DNA of 64,000 bases from Cryobacterium sp. HLT2-28 (GCF_004402495.1 NZ_SOFH01000023.1:1-64000); one strand, 5' to 3'. Counted from the first letter of the stretch, positions 7,399 through 17,249 are shown. A program made the numbers and translations. The notes: generated by a model from the letters alone, not told the origin.

Positions 7399-10300
7399 TC
7401 AAGTGAGATCGAAAGCGTCTACTTCGAGGTTGTCGGAGGCGCCGAGGCCGTGCGCGGTGCCGTCGAAGTAGACCGACCAGACGCCGTTGTTGAAGTAGAC
7501 GACGTCTTCGTCCTGGACCGCCCCCAGTGCCGGCACGGTCGTGTCAGCGCTGAAGGACAGGTAGAAGCGGGTGGCGTCGACCCTGACGAAGCCATCGACG
7601 TTGGCGCCGTTCGCCAGGCCGTCGGCGGACGCGTCCCAGAACCGGGCGAATACCGTGCCGTTCCAGCTGTAGATATCGGCATCGTCCGCCACGCCGGCGA
7701 CGCCGGGCGGGTTGGTGTTCCCCAGGGTCGAGAAGTACAGAGCGCCTCCGACGATGCTGATCGCATCAAGGTCCTGATTCGCGGCCGTCAGGCCGCGGGC
7801 AGTGCCGTCGAAGTACACCGACCAGGTTCCGGCGTCGTAGAACACGACGTCCTCGTCCTGCACTGCGCCCAGGCCTGGCACGGTCGTGTTGGCCGCGCTG
7901 AACGACAGGTAGAAGTGGGTGGCATCGACCCGGTCGAAGCCGTCGACGTTGGCGCCGCCGGGCAGGTTGTACGGCGGAACGCTGACGTCGATCGCCCGGC
8001 TGAAGGCTGTGCCGCTCCAGTTGTAGATATCCGCGTCATCGGCTGTACCGGCCACGCCGGACGGGTTGGTGTTCCCGAAGGTCGAGAAGAACAGCGGTGC
8101 CCTCACCTGGAGCACCGTGCCGGCGTTCACGCTCCAGTTGCCGGCCGCGTCGCGCACTCGAACGGTGAGAGTGTAGGCACCCTCGTTCCAACTGCTCACG
8201 TTGATCGGACTGGCGGACAGGCCCCATGGGCCGGTCCCGCTGACCGCCATCGGCGTCGCATTGCCCAGGCCGGGGTCGGCGCCGGTGAACCACTCGGCCC
8301 GGGTGACCGCGGTGAGGGCATCCGTCGCCTGCGCCGTCAGACTCACCGTGCTGGCGCCCAGGGCCGGGTTCGGTGTTGCACTGACGAGGCTGACCACCGG
8401 CTTGATCTTGTCGACCAGCAGGGTCGTCGTCGCCGTCGAACCCCAGTTTCCCGCCGCATCCTTCGCGTGGACGAAGATGGTGTGGCTGCCGTCCGCGAGT
8501 GCGGACACGATCGCGGCGGGGATCGTGGCGTCCAGGCTGGCGACGGGCGCAGGAGGGGCGACGGTCATCGCCGTCCCCGCCCCATCGGCCCCGAGGGTGT
8601 CGGTGAAGTACTCGGCTGCAGCGACGTTGGAGCCGCCGGTTGCGGCGTCGTCGCCGATGGCGTGCAGATTGGCGTCAGCCGAACCGTTGGCGGGACTCGG
8701 CGTCAGGGTCGGGGACGTCGTCGCCGGACCGATGAGGTCCCCCACGCTGGGCTCCGTGATGGCGAGAATGCCGGTAGAAGTCCTGCTGGTGGTGCCGTTG
8801 CTGGCCGTGATCGTCAGCGGGTGGCTGCCGGACGGGATCGCCGACGACGTGGCGACCGTCAGTTGGGACGTGCCCGAGCCCGCGGGCACCACCGTCGGTG
8901 TGAAAGTCCAGTCCGCCTGTTCCGCGCTCAGGCCGGACAGCGACAACGAGACGTCCCCGCTGAAGCCGTACGCTCGGGTGACCTGGACGGTGTAGGTCAC
9001 GCTGCCCCCGGCGATCGAACTCGCCTCGGCCGGTGTGAACGTTACTCCGAAGTCCTGCTGTCCCTTGAGCCACTGGTAGGCGGATAGGACGTCGAGCCGG
9101 CCGTTGCCATATGCGACGTCCGGACCGGCGAGGCCCAGATCGAGCGCAGTGCCGATGAGGGCAGCCTGCGCCTGGTCGGCGGAGAGCCCAGGGATCGCAC
9201 CCAGGAGCAGGGCCAGCGCCCCGGTGGCGTGCGGAGCGGCCATCGACGTGCCCGAGGACGTCTGGTACATCCCGTAGAGGTCGGTGGTGCGTATGGTGAC
9301 GCCTGGTGCGACGAGGTCCGGGAAGACCCTGGTACGGGCCTCGCAGGCGGATGGTCCGCGACTGCTGGGCGAGTAGATCAGATCGGTGCCGGTGACCGCG
9401 CCCACGGCCAGGGCTTCGGGGTAGTTGGCCGGACTGACGCTGGTCGAACCACCCGAGCCGTAGTTCCCGGCGGCGAAGACGGGCAGGATGCCGGCCGCTC
9501 GCAGCGCTTGCAGGTCAGGCTGGAACGACAGGTCGCACCCCGGACCGGCACCGATGGACCAGGACCCGTTCACGATCTGCGGAGCGTCCGGGGTGTTCGG
9601 ATCGTGATCGGGGTCGAGCACCCACTGGAATGCCTGGTGGATCGCCGTGGCCGTTGCCGCTCCCCTGTCGTTGAAGATCTTTGCCGCGATCCATCTGGCG
9701 CCGGGGGCCATCCCGATGGACGTGCCGCCTGCGTCACCGGCGACGATCACACCGGTTGTCGCGGTGCCGTGGCCGGAGAGGTCGGTCGGTGTGGTGGGAT
9801 GCTCGCCGTACGGGTCATACCAGCTGTCCGTGCCGCCCCGCCAGCGGCCCGCGAGGTCCGGATGCGTGATGTCTACGCCGCTGTCCAGGCTCGCAACCAC
9901 AACGTCCTGCCCGGTGAAGCCGAGGTCCCACAGAGCGGGTGCGCTGACCTTGGTGACGTTCGGTTCCGGGATCCCGACGGAAGGGACCACCACGACCTGG
10001 TCGGCGGTGATGCTCGAAACATCAGGGCGCACCGCCAGGGCCTGGATGACGTCCGCGGTGGCGGTCACTGAGATCCCGTTGACGACCCAGAGGGGTGTGC
10101 TCCTGGCGACCCTGCCCTCGACGGCCCGGGCGCGCAACAGAGTTCGAATCGGCACCTGCGAGGCGTCCGCCTTGGCCTTCAGCGCCAGGATCGTGCCCTT
10201 CAGACGAGCCGCACGTCGATCGCCCGGGACGTGTTTCAGGTCAGCCTGATCGCGCAAGGTCACGACGACGGTGGTCATGTCTCCGGGAGGGAGGGAATCG

Positions 10301-10428
10301 AGGATCGCCTGGACTTCCGGGGTCAGGCTGCCGGTTCTCGGAGTGGCGAGGTTTCGGGCCGACGCCGCCGGGGCGAGCCCGGCCAGAAACAGGGCGACCA
10401 TCACAGTCACGGCCAGGGTCTTCCTCAT
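7399..10428 (-). CDS. Secreted subtilisin-like protease (S8) with Ig-like and repeat domains
   Basis: A 1009-residue secreted serine protease. It has a signal peptide (residues 1-24, ending ASA), an inhibitor I9-like propeptide (~50-145), and an S8 catalytic domain with Asp182 (SLDSGVDITHP), His220 (SGHGTATTGV), Asn322 (FAAGN) and Ser395 (SGTSMAAPHATG). Next come a beta-sandwich region (~455-560) and two bacterial Ig-like units (~570-775) with EYFTDTLGADGAG and HAKDAAGNWG. Two ~115-residue repeats close the protein (~778-1009), carrying DDADIY and DEDVVY. The triad is intact. ATG 10428 overlaps the CopC-CopD stop (ATGA). It is the last gene of the copper block and may mature the other secreted proteins, which share its C-terminal repeats (inference). 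Confidence 0.9.
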   Translation of the reverse strand: MRKTLAVTVMVALFLAGLAPAASARNLATPRTGSLTPEVQAILDSLPPGDMTTVVVTLRDQADLKHVPGDRRAARLKGTILALKAKADASQVPIRTLLRARAVEGRVARSTPLWVVNGISVTATADVIQALAVRPDVSSITADQVVVVPSVGIPEPNVTKVSAPALWDLGFTGQDVVVASLDSGVDITHPDLAGRWRGGTDSWYDPYGEHPTTPTDLSGHGTATTGVIVAGDAGGTSIGMAPGARWIAAKIFNDRGAATATAIHQAFQWVLDPDHDPNTPDAPQIVNGSWSIGAGPGCDLSFQPDLQALRAAGILPVFAAGNYGSGGSTSVSPANYPEALAVGAVTGTDLIYSPSSRGPSACEARTRVFPDLVAPGVTIRTTDLYGMYQTSSGTSMAAPHATGALALLLGAIPGLSADQAQAALIGTALDLGLAGPDVAYGNGRLDVLSAYQWLKGQQDFGVTFTPAEASSIAGGSVTYTVQVTRAYGFSGDVSLSLSGLSAEQADWTFTPTVVPAGSGTSQLTVATSSAIPSGSHPLTITASNGTTSRTSTGILAITEPSVGDLIGPATTSPTLTPSPANGSADANLHAIGDDAATGGSNVAAAEYFTDTLGADGAGTAMTVAPPAPVASLDATIPAAIVSALADGSHTIFVHAKDAAGNWGSTATTTLLVDKIKPVVSLVSATPNPALGASTVSLTAQATDALTAVTRAEWFTGADPGLGNATPMAVSGTGPWGLSASPINVSSWNEGAYTLTVRVRDAAGNWSVNAGTVLQVRAPLFFSTFGNTNPSGVAGTADDADIYNWSGTAFSRAIDVSVPPYNLPGGANVDGFDRVDATHFYLSFSAANTTVPGLGAVQDEDVVFYDAGTWSVYFDGTARGLTAANQDLDAISIVGGALYFSTLGNTNPPGVAGVADDADIYSWNGTVFARFWDASADGLANGANVDGFVRVDATRFYLSFSADTTVPALGAVQDEDVVYFNNGVWSVYFDGTAHGLGASDNLEVDAFDLT
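7402..8094 (-). repeat. Two C-terminal ~115-residue repeats in the protease
   Basis: Two tandem copies of a module with the order FSTxGNTNPxGVAG, DDADIY, NVDGFxRVDATHFYLSF, TTVPxLGAVQDEDVV, WSVYFDGTA. Copies are also similar at DNA level to those in the genes at 12872 and 18632. The acidic DDAD and DEDV clusters suggest metal (perhaps calcium) binding, which is not shown. Confidence 0.85.
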
Positions 10429-12302
10429 GATCGGCTCCCTCTGTTGCCACGCAGTGCGAATTCCGGAATTAGTGATGTCGGCCGTACGGTCTCCGTCTTG
10501 CGGCGGAGGGTGAGGCCGACGGTGCCCAGCATCGCGGCGAGCAGCAGGACGGCCAAACCGGAGGTCACGATCTCCAGCGGGCGGGCACCATCAGAGCTCG
10601 CGGCGGAGACGGTCCATCCGACCTGCGTGACCGCGGCGGGGAGGCCGTCCCGTTGCAGGGCCACGGTGGCCTTCCAGGCGCCGGTAGCGGGTCTGGCTAT
10701 CTCTGCCTCGTAGCGTCCCGGCTCGATACCCTTGAGCAACACGTCGGTCGTCGTCCCGGACGGGGCGGCGAGGGTGACGGAGACCCCGTTGACGGGAGCC
10801 TGCTCCAGCTTGACGATCGAGCGCGCGCGGACGATCAGACGGCTCTGATCCGGTCCGGCGGGCAGCTGCTCGAAGGTGACGAAGAGTCCGTCGACGGTAG
10901 CGGTGTGGAGCACAGTCTGCCGTGTCGCCGTGGCGATCTCCCGAGCGGTGGGAACCGAGGTGAGCACGCTCGCCGCACCCACCGCTATGACCAGAACGAG
11001 GATCTCAGTCGCCACGACGATGGTGAATCGACGCAGCGACACCGGCGGCCACCCCACAGGCCTGCCCAGGAAACGGCCCACCCGAGCGGCCAGGCGGGGA
11101 TTGACGAGCAGCGTGTTGATCACCGCCAGGGTCAGCGCCACGGCGATCAGGGCCACTTTTCCGGCCACGGCGCCGCCGTAGACGGTCGAGGCCACGGAAC
11201 GCAGGTCGGGGATGTGGCGGCCCGCTTCGTAGAGCCCCGTTGCCAAGAGGACCACGGTTCCGATTGCGGCCATCGGGCTGAAGGCCCGCCAGGCAGAGGC
11301 GAGAATCCGACCGCGCAGGTCCGGGTGGTGGCGCATCACCGGGATCAGGCAGATGGCAAGAATGGTGAGGCCGCCGGCCCAGACTCCGGCGGCGACGAGG
11401 TGGGAAGCGGAGGCAAGGGCAGCCAGTGCGGATCGGCTGGGCAGGGTCGAAGCGTGGCCGGCCCACGCTTCCAGGCAAACTACTGCCGCCAGTGCGACGG
11501 CGGCGATCTGGACCCGCCCGCCGGCGCCGCCCGGACGAGTCGCCCGGACCAGCGCAGCCGCCGCGATCACGATCGCAATCTCTCGCGCAAGCCACAGGTG
11601 ACCCCAGGGAGTGCCCGTCAGGGTGGCCCAGGTGGCGTCGAACCAGAGCCCGAGGGAACTGCCGCCGCGCTGCGTGAGGAGAAACGGGGTGATCGCTCCG
11701 GTGACGACCGCGACGCATACAGCCAGCGCCCCGATGACAAGCGCGCGCCGACGCAGAGTGTTCCCGATCTCGCCCATCGAATCGAAGACCCGACCTGAGA
11801 CGGCCAGCGCGCCGATCGCGAGCATGATCGCCGACAGGTCCAACCAGCGGAGGATGAGTCCTGGAGGGTCCGGGGCATCTGCCGCTGCGGACGCGACCGC
11901 CCCGGGGCGAGTCCCGGCGCCGAACAGTAACGACCCGCTGGTCGAGTGACCGTCCTCGGTGGAGAAAACCTTCCAGTTCAGCAGATAGGTGGCCTTGGCA
12001 AGCGGTTGCGTTCCGATCCGGACGATGCCCCCGCCGTCCGTATCGGACACGGACGCTGTCACGTCCACCCGCACTCCGTTGGAAGTCTGGAGCTCGAAGG
12101 TGCTGGCGCTTTCGGCGATGGGTTCCGTGAACCAGAGGGTGAGGGCGGATCTACCGATGGCGACCACCCCGCCATTGGGAGGGTCGGAGCGCTCGAGCCC
12201 GCCGTGCGCCCAGGCCGGCGACGCCCCGAACAGGAGCACTACGAACGCGGCGAGCAGGATCGCAGTCACACGGCTCCCCACTCGGAGCCAGCCCCGGGTC
12301 AT
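10425..12302 (-). CDS. CopC-CopD fusion copper protein
   Basis: A 625-residue protein. The signal peptide ends at AWA, leaving His33 as the mature N-terminus (HGGLERSDPPNGG). With Asp117 and His119 (STEDGHSTSG) this reproduces the CopC Cu(II) site (His1, Asp, His). An eight-helix CopD domain follows (~150-450, with WAGHASTLPSRSALA and HLVAAGVWAGGL), then an extracellular YtkA-like domain (~460-580) and a last helix near 590-610. The known role of the family is periplasmic or surface copper binding and copper transfer across the membrane. Both gene ends overlap neighbours by 4 bases, so it is translationally coupled to the anchor protein and the protease. In this block it probably supplies or handles copper for the oxidases. 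Confidence 0.92.
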   Translation of the reverse strand: MTRGWLRVGSRVTAILLAAFVVLLFGASPAWAHGGLERSDPPNGGVVAIGRSALTLWFTEPIAESASTFELQTSNGVRVDVTASVSDTDGGGIVRIGTQPLAKATYLLNWKVFSTEDGHSTSGSLLFGAGTRPGAVASAAADAPDPPGLILRWLDLSAIMLAIGALAVSGRVFDSMGEIGNTLRRRALVIGALAVCVAVVTGAITPFLLTQRGGSSLGLWFDATWATLTGTPWGHLWLAREIAIVIAAAALVRATRPGGAGGRVQIAAVALAAVVCLEAWAGHASTLPSRSALAALASASHLVAAGVWAGGLTILAICLIPVMRHHPDLRGRILASAWRAFSPMAAIGTVVLLATGLYEAGRHIPDLRSVASTVYGGAVAGKVALIAVALTLAVINTLLVNPRLAARVGRFLGRPVGWPPVSLRRFTIVVATEILVLVIAVGAASVLTSVPTAREIATATRQTVLHTATVDGLFVTFEQLPAGPDQSRLIVRARSIVKLEQAPVNGVSVTLAAPSGTTTDVLLKGIEPGRYEAEIARPATGAWKATVALQRDGLPAAVTQVGWTVSAASSDGARPLEIVTSGLAVLLLAAMLGTVGLTLRRKTETVRPTSLIPEFALRGNRGSRS

Positions 12303-12811
12303 CCCCGGGCCACAATGTGCTCGAGCCGAGCGTCCCCCATCACCAAAGTCACCTGTGAACCGGCATGAATGGCATTGTGAGCGTTGGCGAACAGGAAGAA
12401 GTAGGTTCCGCCCAGCTGGGGCTCGGCGGCGTGGTGGGGCCTGGAGATGACCATCGTCGCCCCGGATTCCTCGACGACGACGATCGGAAGCAGTGTGGTG
12501 TCATTCATCATCCGGTCGGCTTTGTCGGGGTCGACAACCTGGTAGCGGAACTCGATCAGTCCACCTGCCGCCGTCACGCCGATCAGGTTGACGTCGATCC
12601 CGTAGCGAGCCGCCATGCCCTCGGCCGTGACCAGGGTGGTCCCCGCGCGAACGTCGGCCTTCTGTTCCGGCCACCAGGCGCGTGCGGCACCTGCCCCGAG
12701 CAGAAGGACCGCCACCACGACGATCGCGACCAACCGGCCGCGGCCGGGTCGCTTCGTGTCCGCTTCAGTGCCGGGTTCAGTGTTCGCCTCGGGCATGGTT
12801 TCGGTGATCAC
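12299..12811 (-). CDS. Membrane-anchored His-rich protein of the copper block
   Basis: A 170-residue protein that I do not recognise. It has a hydrophilic N-terminus (~1-27), one transmembrane helix (LVAIVVVAVLLLGAGAARAW, ~28-47) and a ~120-residue extracytoplasmic domain. The C-terminal half carries RPHHAAEPQLGG, FANAHNAIHAGSQ and ARLEHIVARG, several histidines that could bind metal. Beta-rich spacing such as GGTYFFLFANAHNAIH vaguely recalls a cupredoxin-like fold, but no Cys ligand is present. Its stop overlaps the CopC-CopD start (ATGA). A role in presenting copper to, or tethering, the secreted oxidases is inference from position only. Confidence 0.75.
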   Translation of the reverse strand: MITETMPEANTEPGTEADTKRPGRGRLVAIVVVAVLLLGAGAARAWWPEQKADVRAGTTLVTAEGMAARYGIDVNLIGVTAAGGLIEFRYQVVDPDKADRMMNDTTLLPIVVVEESGATMVISRPHHAAEPQLGGTYFFLFANAHNAIHAGSQVTLVMGDARLEHIVARG

Positions 12812-12871
12812 GGTGTCGCCTTCCTTCCGCCAGTCGGCTTGCAGGGGTATCCGGCCTGCCGACGGACGTTG

Positions 12872-15841
12872 CTACGGGACATCGAACGCGTCCACGTCGA
12901 GGGTGTCGGCGGTGAGGCCGTGCGCGGTGCCGTCGAAGTAGACCGACCATCTGCCCGCGTTGTAGTAGACGACATCCTCATCCTGGACCGCACCCAGAAC
13001 CGGCACTGTCGTGTTGGTCGCACTGAACGACAGGTAGAAGTGGGTGGCATCGAGCCAGACGAATCCATCCACGTTGGCGGCGGCCGGCAGACTGTAGGGC
13101 GCGGCGCTGGCGTCGATCACCCGGCTATAGGCGGTTCCGTTCCAGCTGTAGATGTCGGCATCATCGGCGACGCCCGCCACTCCGGGCGGGTTGGTGTTGC
13201 CCAGCGTGGAGAAGTACAGGGTGGTACCCACGACGCTGATCGCATCGAGATCCTGGTTCGCTGCGGTCAGGCCGTTCGCGGTGCCGTCAAAGTACACCGA
13301 CCAGGTACCGGCGTCGTAGAACACGACGTCCTCATCCTGCACCGCGCCCAGGCCCGGCACGGTCGTGTTGGTCGCGCTGAATGACAGGTAGAACGAGGTG
13401 GGGCTGACCCGGTCGAAACCATCGACGTTGGCATTGCCCGGCAGGTTGTACGGCGGGACGCTGACGTCGATCACCCGGCTGAAGGCGGTGCCGCTCCAGT
13501 CGTAGATGTCCGCGTCATCGGCCGTGCCGAGCACGCCGGGCGGGTTGGTGTTCCCGAATGTCGAGAAGGACAGCGGCGCGCTCACCTGGAGCACGGTGGA
13601 GGCGTTCACGCTCCAGTTGCCGGCCGTGTCCCGCGCCCGCACCGTGAGCGTGTACGTGCCCTCGCTCCAACTACCGACGTCGATTGGGGTCGAGAGGGTC
13701 CATGGGCCGGTCCCGGTGGCCGTCATCGGTGTGGCTTTGCCGACGCCCGGGTCGGCACCGGTGAACCACTCGCCGCGGCTGACCGCCGTGAGGCCGTCAG
13801 TCGCCTGCGCCGTCAGGCTCACCGATCTGGCACCCTGGGTCGGGTTGGGAGTTGCGCTGACGAGACTGACCTCAGGCTTGATCTTGTCGATCAGCAGGGT
13901 CGTGCTTGCCGTCGTGCCCCAGTTGCCCGCCGCATCCTTGGCGTGGACGTAGATGGTGTGGTTACCGTTCGTGAGCTGGGCGATGGTGGCCAGTGGGATG
14001 TCGGCGTAGCCGGCCTCTTCAGGGCTGTTGTAGACACCGTCGGTGGCCCTGACGACGATGCCTGCGCCGTTTGCCCCGACCGTGTCGAGGAAGGCCTCGG
14101 CCGCGCTGATGTTGCTGTTGACCGTGGCCACGATCGCATCCGACATGCTGGCCACCGTCACCCGGACCGCCGGCGTGCCGCCGTTGACCGCCAGCGTGCC
14201 GTTGTTGGGAGTGGGCGCTGCCGAGACGCCGGACGTGGTGGGCGCGGTCCTGTCGATCACCAGATTGATGGTGGTCGGGGCGCCCCAGTTGCCCGCTGCG
14301 TCCTGACTGTGGATCGACACGAGATGGGTGCCCTCGGCCAGGGCGGTCACGGTCGAGGCGGGGATCGTGCCATCCAGGCTGGCGATGGGTGCGGCAACGT
14401 TGACCGCCAACGACGCTCCCGAACCATTGGCGCCGACGGCGTCGATGAAGTACTCGGCGGCGGTGATGTTCGAGCCGCCGGTTGCGGTGTCGTCCCCGGT
14501 GGCGTGAACTGCGATGCCCGCAGTACCCAAACCATTCGTGAGGCTCGGCGCCAGCGACGGCGACCGGGTGGTCGGGCCGGTGGCGTCGCCACCGGTGACC
14601 AGCACCGAGCTGAGGACCCCCCAGTTGCCGACGGAGTCCTGGCCCCGTAGATAGACGATGTGCTCACCGGACGGGATGATCAACGCAGCAGTGACACTCA
14701 CACTGCCGGTGCCACTGCCCGTCATCGGGGTGCCCGTGCCGACCACCGTGTCGATGAAGTACTCGGCCCCGGCGATACTGGCTCCGCCGGAGGTGGTGTC
14801 GTCGATCGTGGCGCTCAAGGTGCCGGCCACGTAGGCGACCGCGCTGGTGACCGGCCCGGTGGTGTCGGATCCGACAACGCCGGCCGGGACCGTGACGAAG
14901 GTGAGCATCCCACCGGTGCCGGCCGTGTTGCTGTTGTGCAGCAGCAGGCTGCCGTCGTAGATCGCCAGCCGGTTGATCTGGGCGATCGCGGACGGGGTGG
15001 TGACGATGGCATCCGCTGTCTGGCCCGGACCGAAGGTCTCGGCGACGTAGCGACGTGAGAAGTTCAGCGGGCTGCCGTCCAGGGCGATGATCCTCTGTTC
15101 CGCGCCCAGCGATGCCACTGAGTGGTACTGATTGCCGGCATTGACGTAACGCAGAAGCACCTTGTTGCCCGGGGCCGTCGCGGCGATGGGGTCGGTGTTC
15201 GGGTGGGCCTTCCCGTTGATCAGGGAGTACCGGGGGGCGTACTTGCGCATGTCGTAGGTCGCCGGGTTCGCGGAGTTGTTGAGAGCCGGGTCGATCTCGC
15301 TGAGCACCAGGACGGCCTCGTCGTCATAGGCGGTGGTCGTCGCATCGTAGGCCTGGTTTGCCGTCGCCGGACGCACGATCAGGGCGCCGTAGAGGCCCAT
15401 CGCCACCTGGTGCTGGCCGTTGGGAACGAGACCCGCCTCGTAGAGGTAGGTGCCGGGCCGGCTGGCCGTGAATGTGTACGGCGTGGTTGTGCCGGGCGCC
15501 GCGCCGGTTCGGTCGGGGATCATCTGCTGCCCTTGGAAGAGCAGGGCCGTGTTCTCGGCCAGCTGGTTGTGCAGCGTGATCGTGACCGTGTCGCCGGCGG
15601 TGACACACAGCGTCGGCCCGCCGGGGCGGGTCACGCCGGCAACCGTCGTGCTGTAGCCCCAGACGTTTACGGTCTGGGCGCCGAGGGTCGTGGATCCCGA
15701 GACCGCGTACAAGTCGCCGGGTGCCGTGCAGTCCACCGTCGCGGCCTGTGCGGCCGTGGCCGGCACGACGAGGGCCACCAGCACGGCCAGCCCTCCGCCG
15801 GCCAACAGCCCCGTCAAAATGGAGGAGGCTACCTTCTTCAT
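12872..15841 (-). CDS. Cupredoxin-like protein without copper ligands, with Ig-like and repeat domains
   Basis: A 989-residue secreted protein. It has a signal peptide (1-35, MKKVASS start, ending AQA) and two cupredoxin-like domains (~45-320) clearly parallel to the neighbour at 15880 (GPTLCVTAGDTVTITLHNQL; GTYLYEAG; MGLYGALIVRP; SEIDP; GPGQTADAIV). Where that neighbour has HPH and HNH, this protein has QYHSVASLG (His240) and LLHNSNT (His302), so the His-X-His pairs are gone. Several Ig-like units follow (~330-750: AEYFIDT, DAAGNWG), and two ~115-residue repeats (~756-989). ATG 15841 is preferred over 15859 because AGGA lies 5 bases upstream and the signal peptide then starts with MKK. It is probably a structural paralogue, not an active oxidase. 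Confidence 0.85.
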   Translation of the reverse strand: MKKVASSILTGLLAGGGLAVLVALVVPATAAQAATVDCTAPGDLYAVSGSTTLGAQTVNVWGYSTTVAGVTRPGGPTLCVTAGDTVTITLHNQLAENTALLFQGQQMIPDRTGAAPGTTTPYTFTASRPGTYLYEAGLVPNGQHQVAMGLYGALIVRPATANQAYDATTTAYDDEAVLVLSEIDPALNNSANPATYDMRKYAPRYSLINGKAHPNTDPIAATAPGNKVLLRYVNAGNQYHSVASLGAEQRIIALDGSPLNFSRRYVAETFGPGQTADAIVTTPSAIAQINRLAIYDGSLLLHNSNTAGTGGMLTFVTVPAGVVGSDTTGPVTSAVAYVAGTLSATIDDTTSGGASIAGAEYFIDTVVGTGTPMTGSGTGSVSVTAALIIPSGEHIVYLRGQDSVGNWGVLSSVLVTGGDATGPTTRSPSLAPSLTNGLGTAGIAVHATGDDTATGGSNITAAEYFIDAVGANGSGASLAVNVAAPIASLDGTIPASTVTALAEGTHLVSIHSQDAAGNWGAPTTINLVIDRTAPTTSGVSAAPTPNNGTLAVNGGTPAVRVTVASMSDAIVATVNSNISAAEAFLDTVGANGAGIVVRATDGVYNSPEEAGYADIPLATIAQLTNGNHTIYVHAKDAAGNWGTTASTTLLIDKIKPEVSLVSATPNPTQGARSVSLTAQATDGLTAVSRGEWFTGADPGVGKATPMTATGTGPWTLSTPIDVGSWSEGTYTLTVRARDTAGNWSVNASTVLQVSAPLSFSTFGNTNPPGVLGTADDADIYDWSGTAFSRVIDVSVPPYNLPGNANVDGFDRVSPTSFYLSFSATNTTVPGLGAVQDEDVVFYDAGTWSVYFDGTANGLTAANQDLDAISVVGTTLYFSTLGNTNPPGVAGVADDADIYSWNGTAYSRVIDASAAPYSLPAAANVDGFVWLDATHFYLSFSATNTTVPVLGAVQDEDVVYYNAGRWSVYFDGTAHGLTADTLDVDAFDVP
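12875..13573 (-). repeat. Two C-terminal ~115-residue repeats in the cupredoxin-like protein
   Basis: Two tandem copies of the FSTxGNTNPPG - DDADIY - DATHFYLSFSATNTTVP - DEDVV - WSVYFDGTA module, ending in LDVDAFDVP. The protease and the giant protein end almost the same way (VDAFDLT, VDAFDLPTP). Confidence 0.85.
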
Positions 15842-15879
15842 GCTCGTCCTGGGAATCATGGCTCTCTACGCCTTCCGGG

Positions 15880-17244
15880 TCAGCCGCAGTTGTTGGGCGT
15901 CGGTGGATCGATCCGCATATAGGTGATCGGTCCGGTCATATTCGTGCCCCACGACGTGATCTGGAACAGGGCGTGGTTGTGGGAGATGATGTAGTACTCC
16001 CCGCACTGGTTCACGCTCTGAATGCCAGGCGGCAGGGCTTCCTTGGTGCCGAGGTAGGGACTTCCGCTGTAGAAGACGCCGATCTCCTCGTTGGCCAACT
16101 GAGGCACCGTCACCGGAACCGGGTTGGACGGGGAGTAATTCTCGGCGTCGTACCACTTGAAGATCACGTCCCAGGTTTGACCTGGTCCGATGTTGATGGC
16201 GAACTTCTCGAAGGAGAGGTCCTCCCCCGCCGGACCCTCCAGGGCACGGCCATCTCGAGCTACGACGAGGCCGTTGTTACCGTGCGGGTGGAACGGGAAG
16301 TCCTCGGTGCCCACGTTCAGGTAGCGAGCCATCCCCGGCTGGTCCGCCGGGACTGCCGCCCGGTCAAACTCACCCACTTTTGCGAGGGCCCCATAGGGCT
16401 GCGTGGGCAGCCAGCTCGCACCGTTGTCGGCGATGCTGTCGGGGAAGCCTCGCCCATTGATCAGCCAATAGCGTGGGTGGTAGGTGTTCATGTTGAAGCT
16501 CTTGTTGTTTTCGACGGCCTGATGCTGGTACGGGTCGATCTCGCTCAGGAGAACCATGAACTCCTCGGCGGGGTTGAACCGGCTGTCTGCCCGGTTGTTG
16601 GCGTATTCGCTCGCGATCGAGCCAGCTGCTGCGCCAGCCGGCACGGCCGACGGGCGCACGATCAGAGCCCCGAACAGTCCCATCCGGACCTGTTTCTCGG
16701 GGTTGGTGCCAGACTCGTACAGGTATGTGCCCGGGTCGCCGGCCACGAAGCTGTAGGTGGCGGTCCCGCCTCCGGCCGCGGCCGTGTTGGTCAGCGACGT
16801 GGTCGCGCCGGCCCCGCTGAGCTCGGGTTGGGCTGGGGTCCCGTTGGCGAGAACGTTTACCTGGCCCGGGAAGACGATCGAGGCGGCCTCGGGCAGGGTG
16901 TTGCGCAGGATCACGGTGACCGTATCGCCGGCGTTGACACAGAGAACGGGGCCGGGGTGCTGGAAAGAGCCGAATCCGCTGGAGTACCCCCACATGAACG
17001 CCGTGTTGCCGTCGGGCAGGCTGATGTATCCGGTCTTGGTGGTCAGGTTGAAGATCGGAGTGGTGGCACCTCCCCCGACCCCGGTGGTGCAGGCGATGCC
17101 GACCCGCGACGGAGTCTCGGCGGTCGCCGCCGGGACGAATGTGGTCATCGTCGCGCCGACCAGGGCCAGAGCGACCAGCAGAGTCGGCCGGCGCAGGCGC
17201 CGGTTGCGGGCCTTCCCAAGCATCACGGCGTCACCTCTCATCAT
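15880..17244 (-). CDS. Multicopper oxidase subunit-like protein B (HPH and HNH motifs)
   Basis: A 454-residue secreted cupredoxin protein with a basic N-terminus, a signal helix (LLVALALVGATMTTFVPAATA) and two or more cupredoxin domains. The copper motifs seen are FPFHPHGNNG (His319, His321) and IISHNHALFQITSWG (His422, His424). The usual type-1 signature (HCH...H...M) is absent. The first domain has GPVLCVNAGDTVTVILRNTL and FPGQ where active enzymes have HxHG. Its two His-X-His pairs complement the HWH and HCH pairs of the preceding gene, so the two may form one trinuclear centre together. ATG 17244 was chosen; GTG 17253 overlaps the upstream stop and is an alternative. Tight linkage suggests joint translation. 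Confidence 0.85.
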   Translation of the reverse strand: MMRGDAVMLGKARNRRLRRPTLLVALALVGATMTTFVPAATAETPSRVGIACTTGVGGGATTPIFNLTTKTGYISLPDGNTAFMWGYSSGFGSFQHPGPVLCVNAGDTVTVILRNTLPEAASIVFPGQVNVLANGTPAQPELSGAGATTSLTNTAAAGGGTATYSFVAGDPGTYLYESGTNPEKQVRMGLFGALIVRPSAVPAGAAAGSIASEYANNRADSRFNPAEEFMVLLSEIDPYQHQAVENNKSFNMNTYHPRYWLINGRGFPDSIADNGASWLPTQPYGALAKVGEFDRAAVPADQPGMARYLNVGTEDFPFHPHGNNGLVVARDGRALEGPAGEDLSFEKFAINIGPGQTWDVIFKWYDAENYSPSNPVPVTVPQLANEEIGVFYSGSPYLGTKEALPPGIQSVNQCGEYYIISHNHALFQITSWGTNMTGPITYMRIDPPTPNNCG

Positions 17245-17249
17245 GGCTC

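Noticed and set aside
5590-9087. 1165-residue plus-strand open frame
   Set aside because: Runs antisense through DUF2071, flotillin and the protease, three genes with clear motifs; an artefact of GC codon bias.
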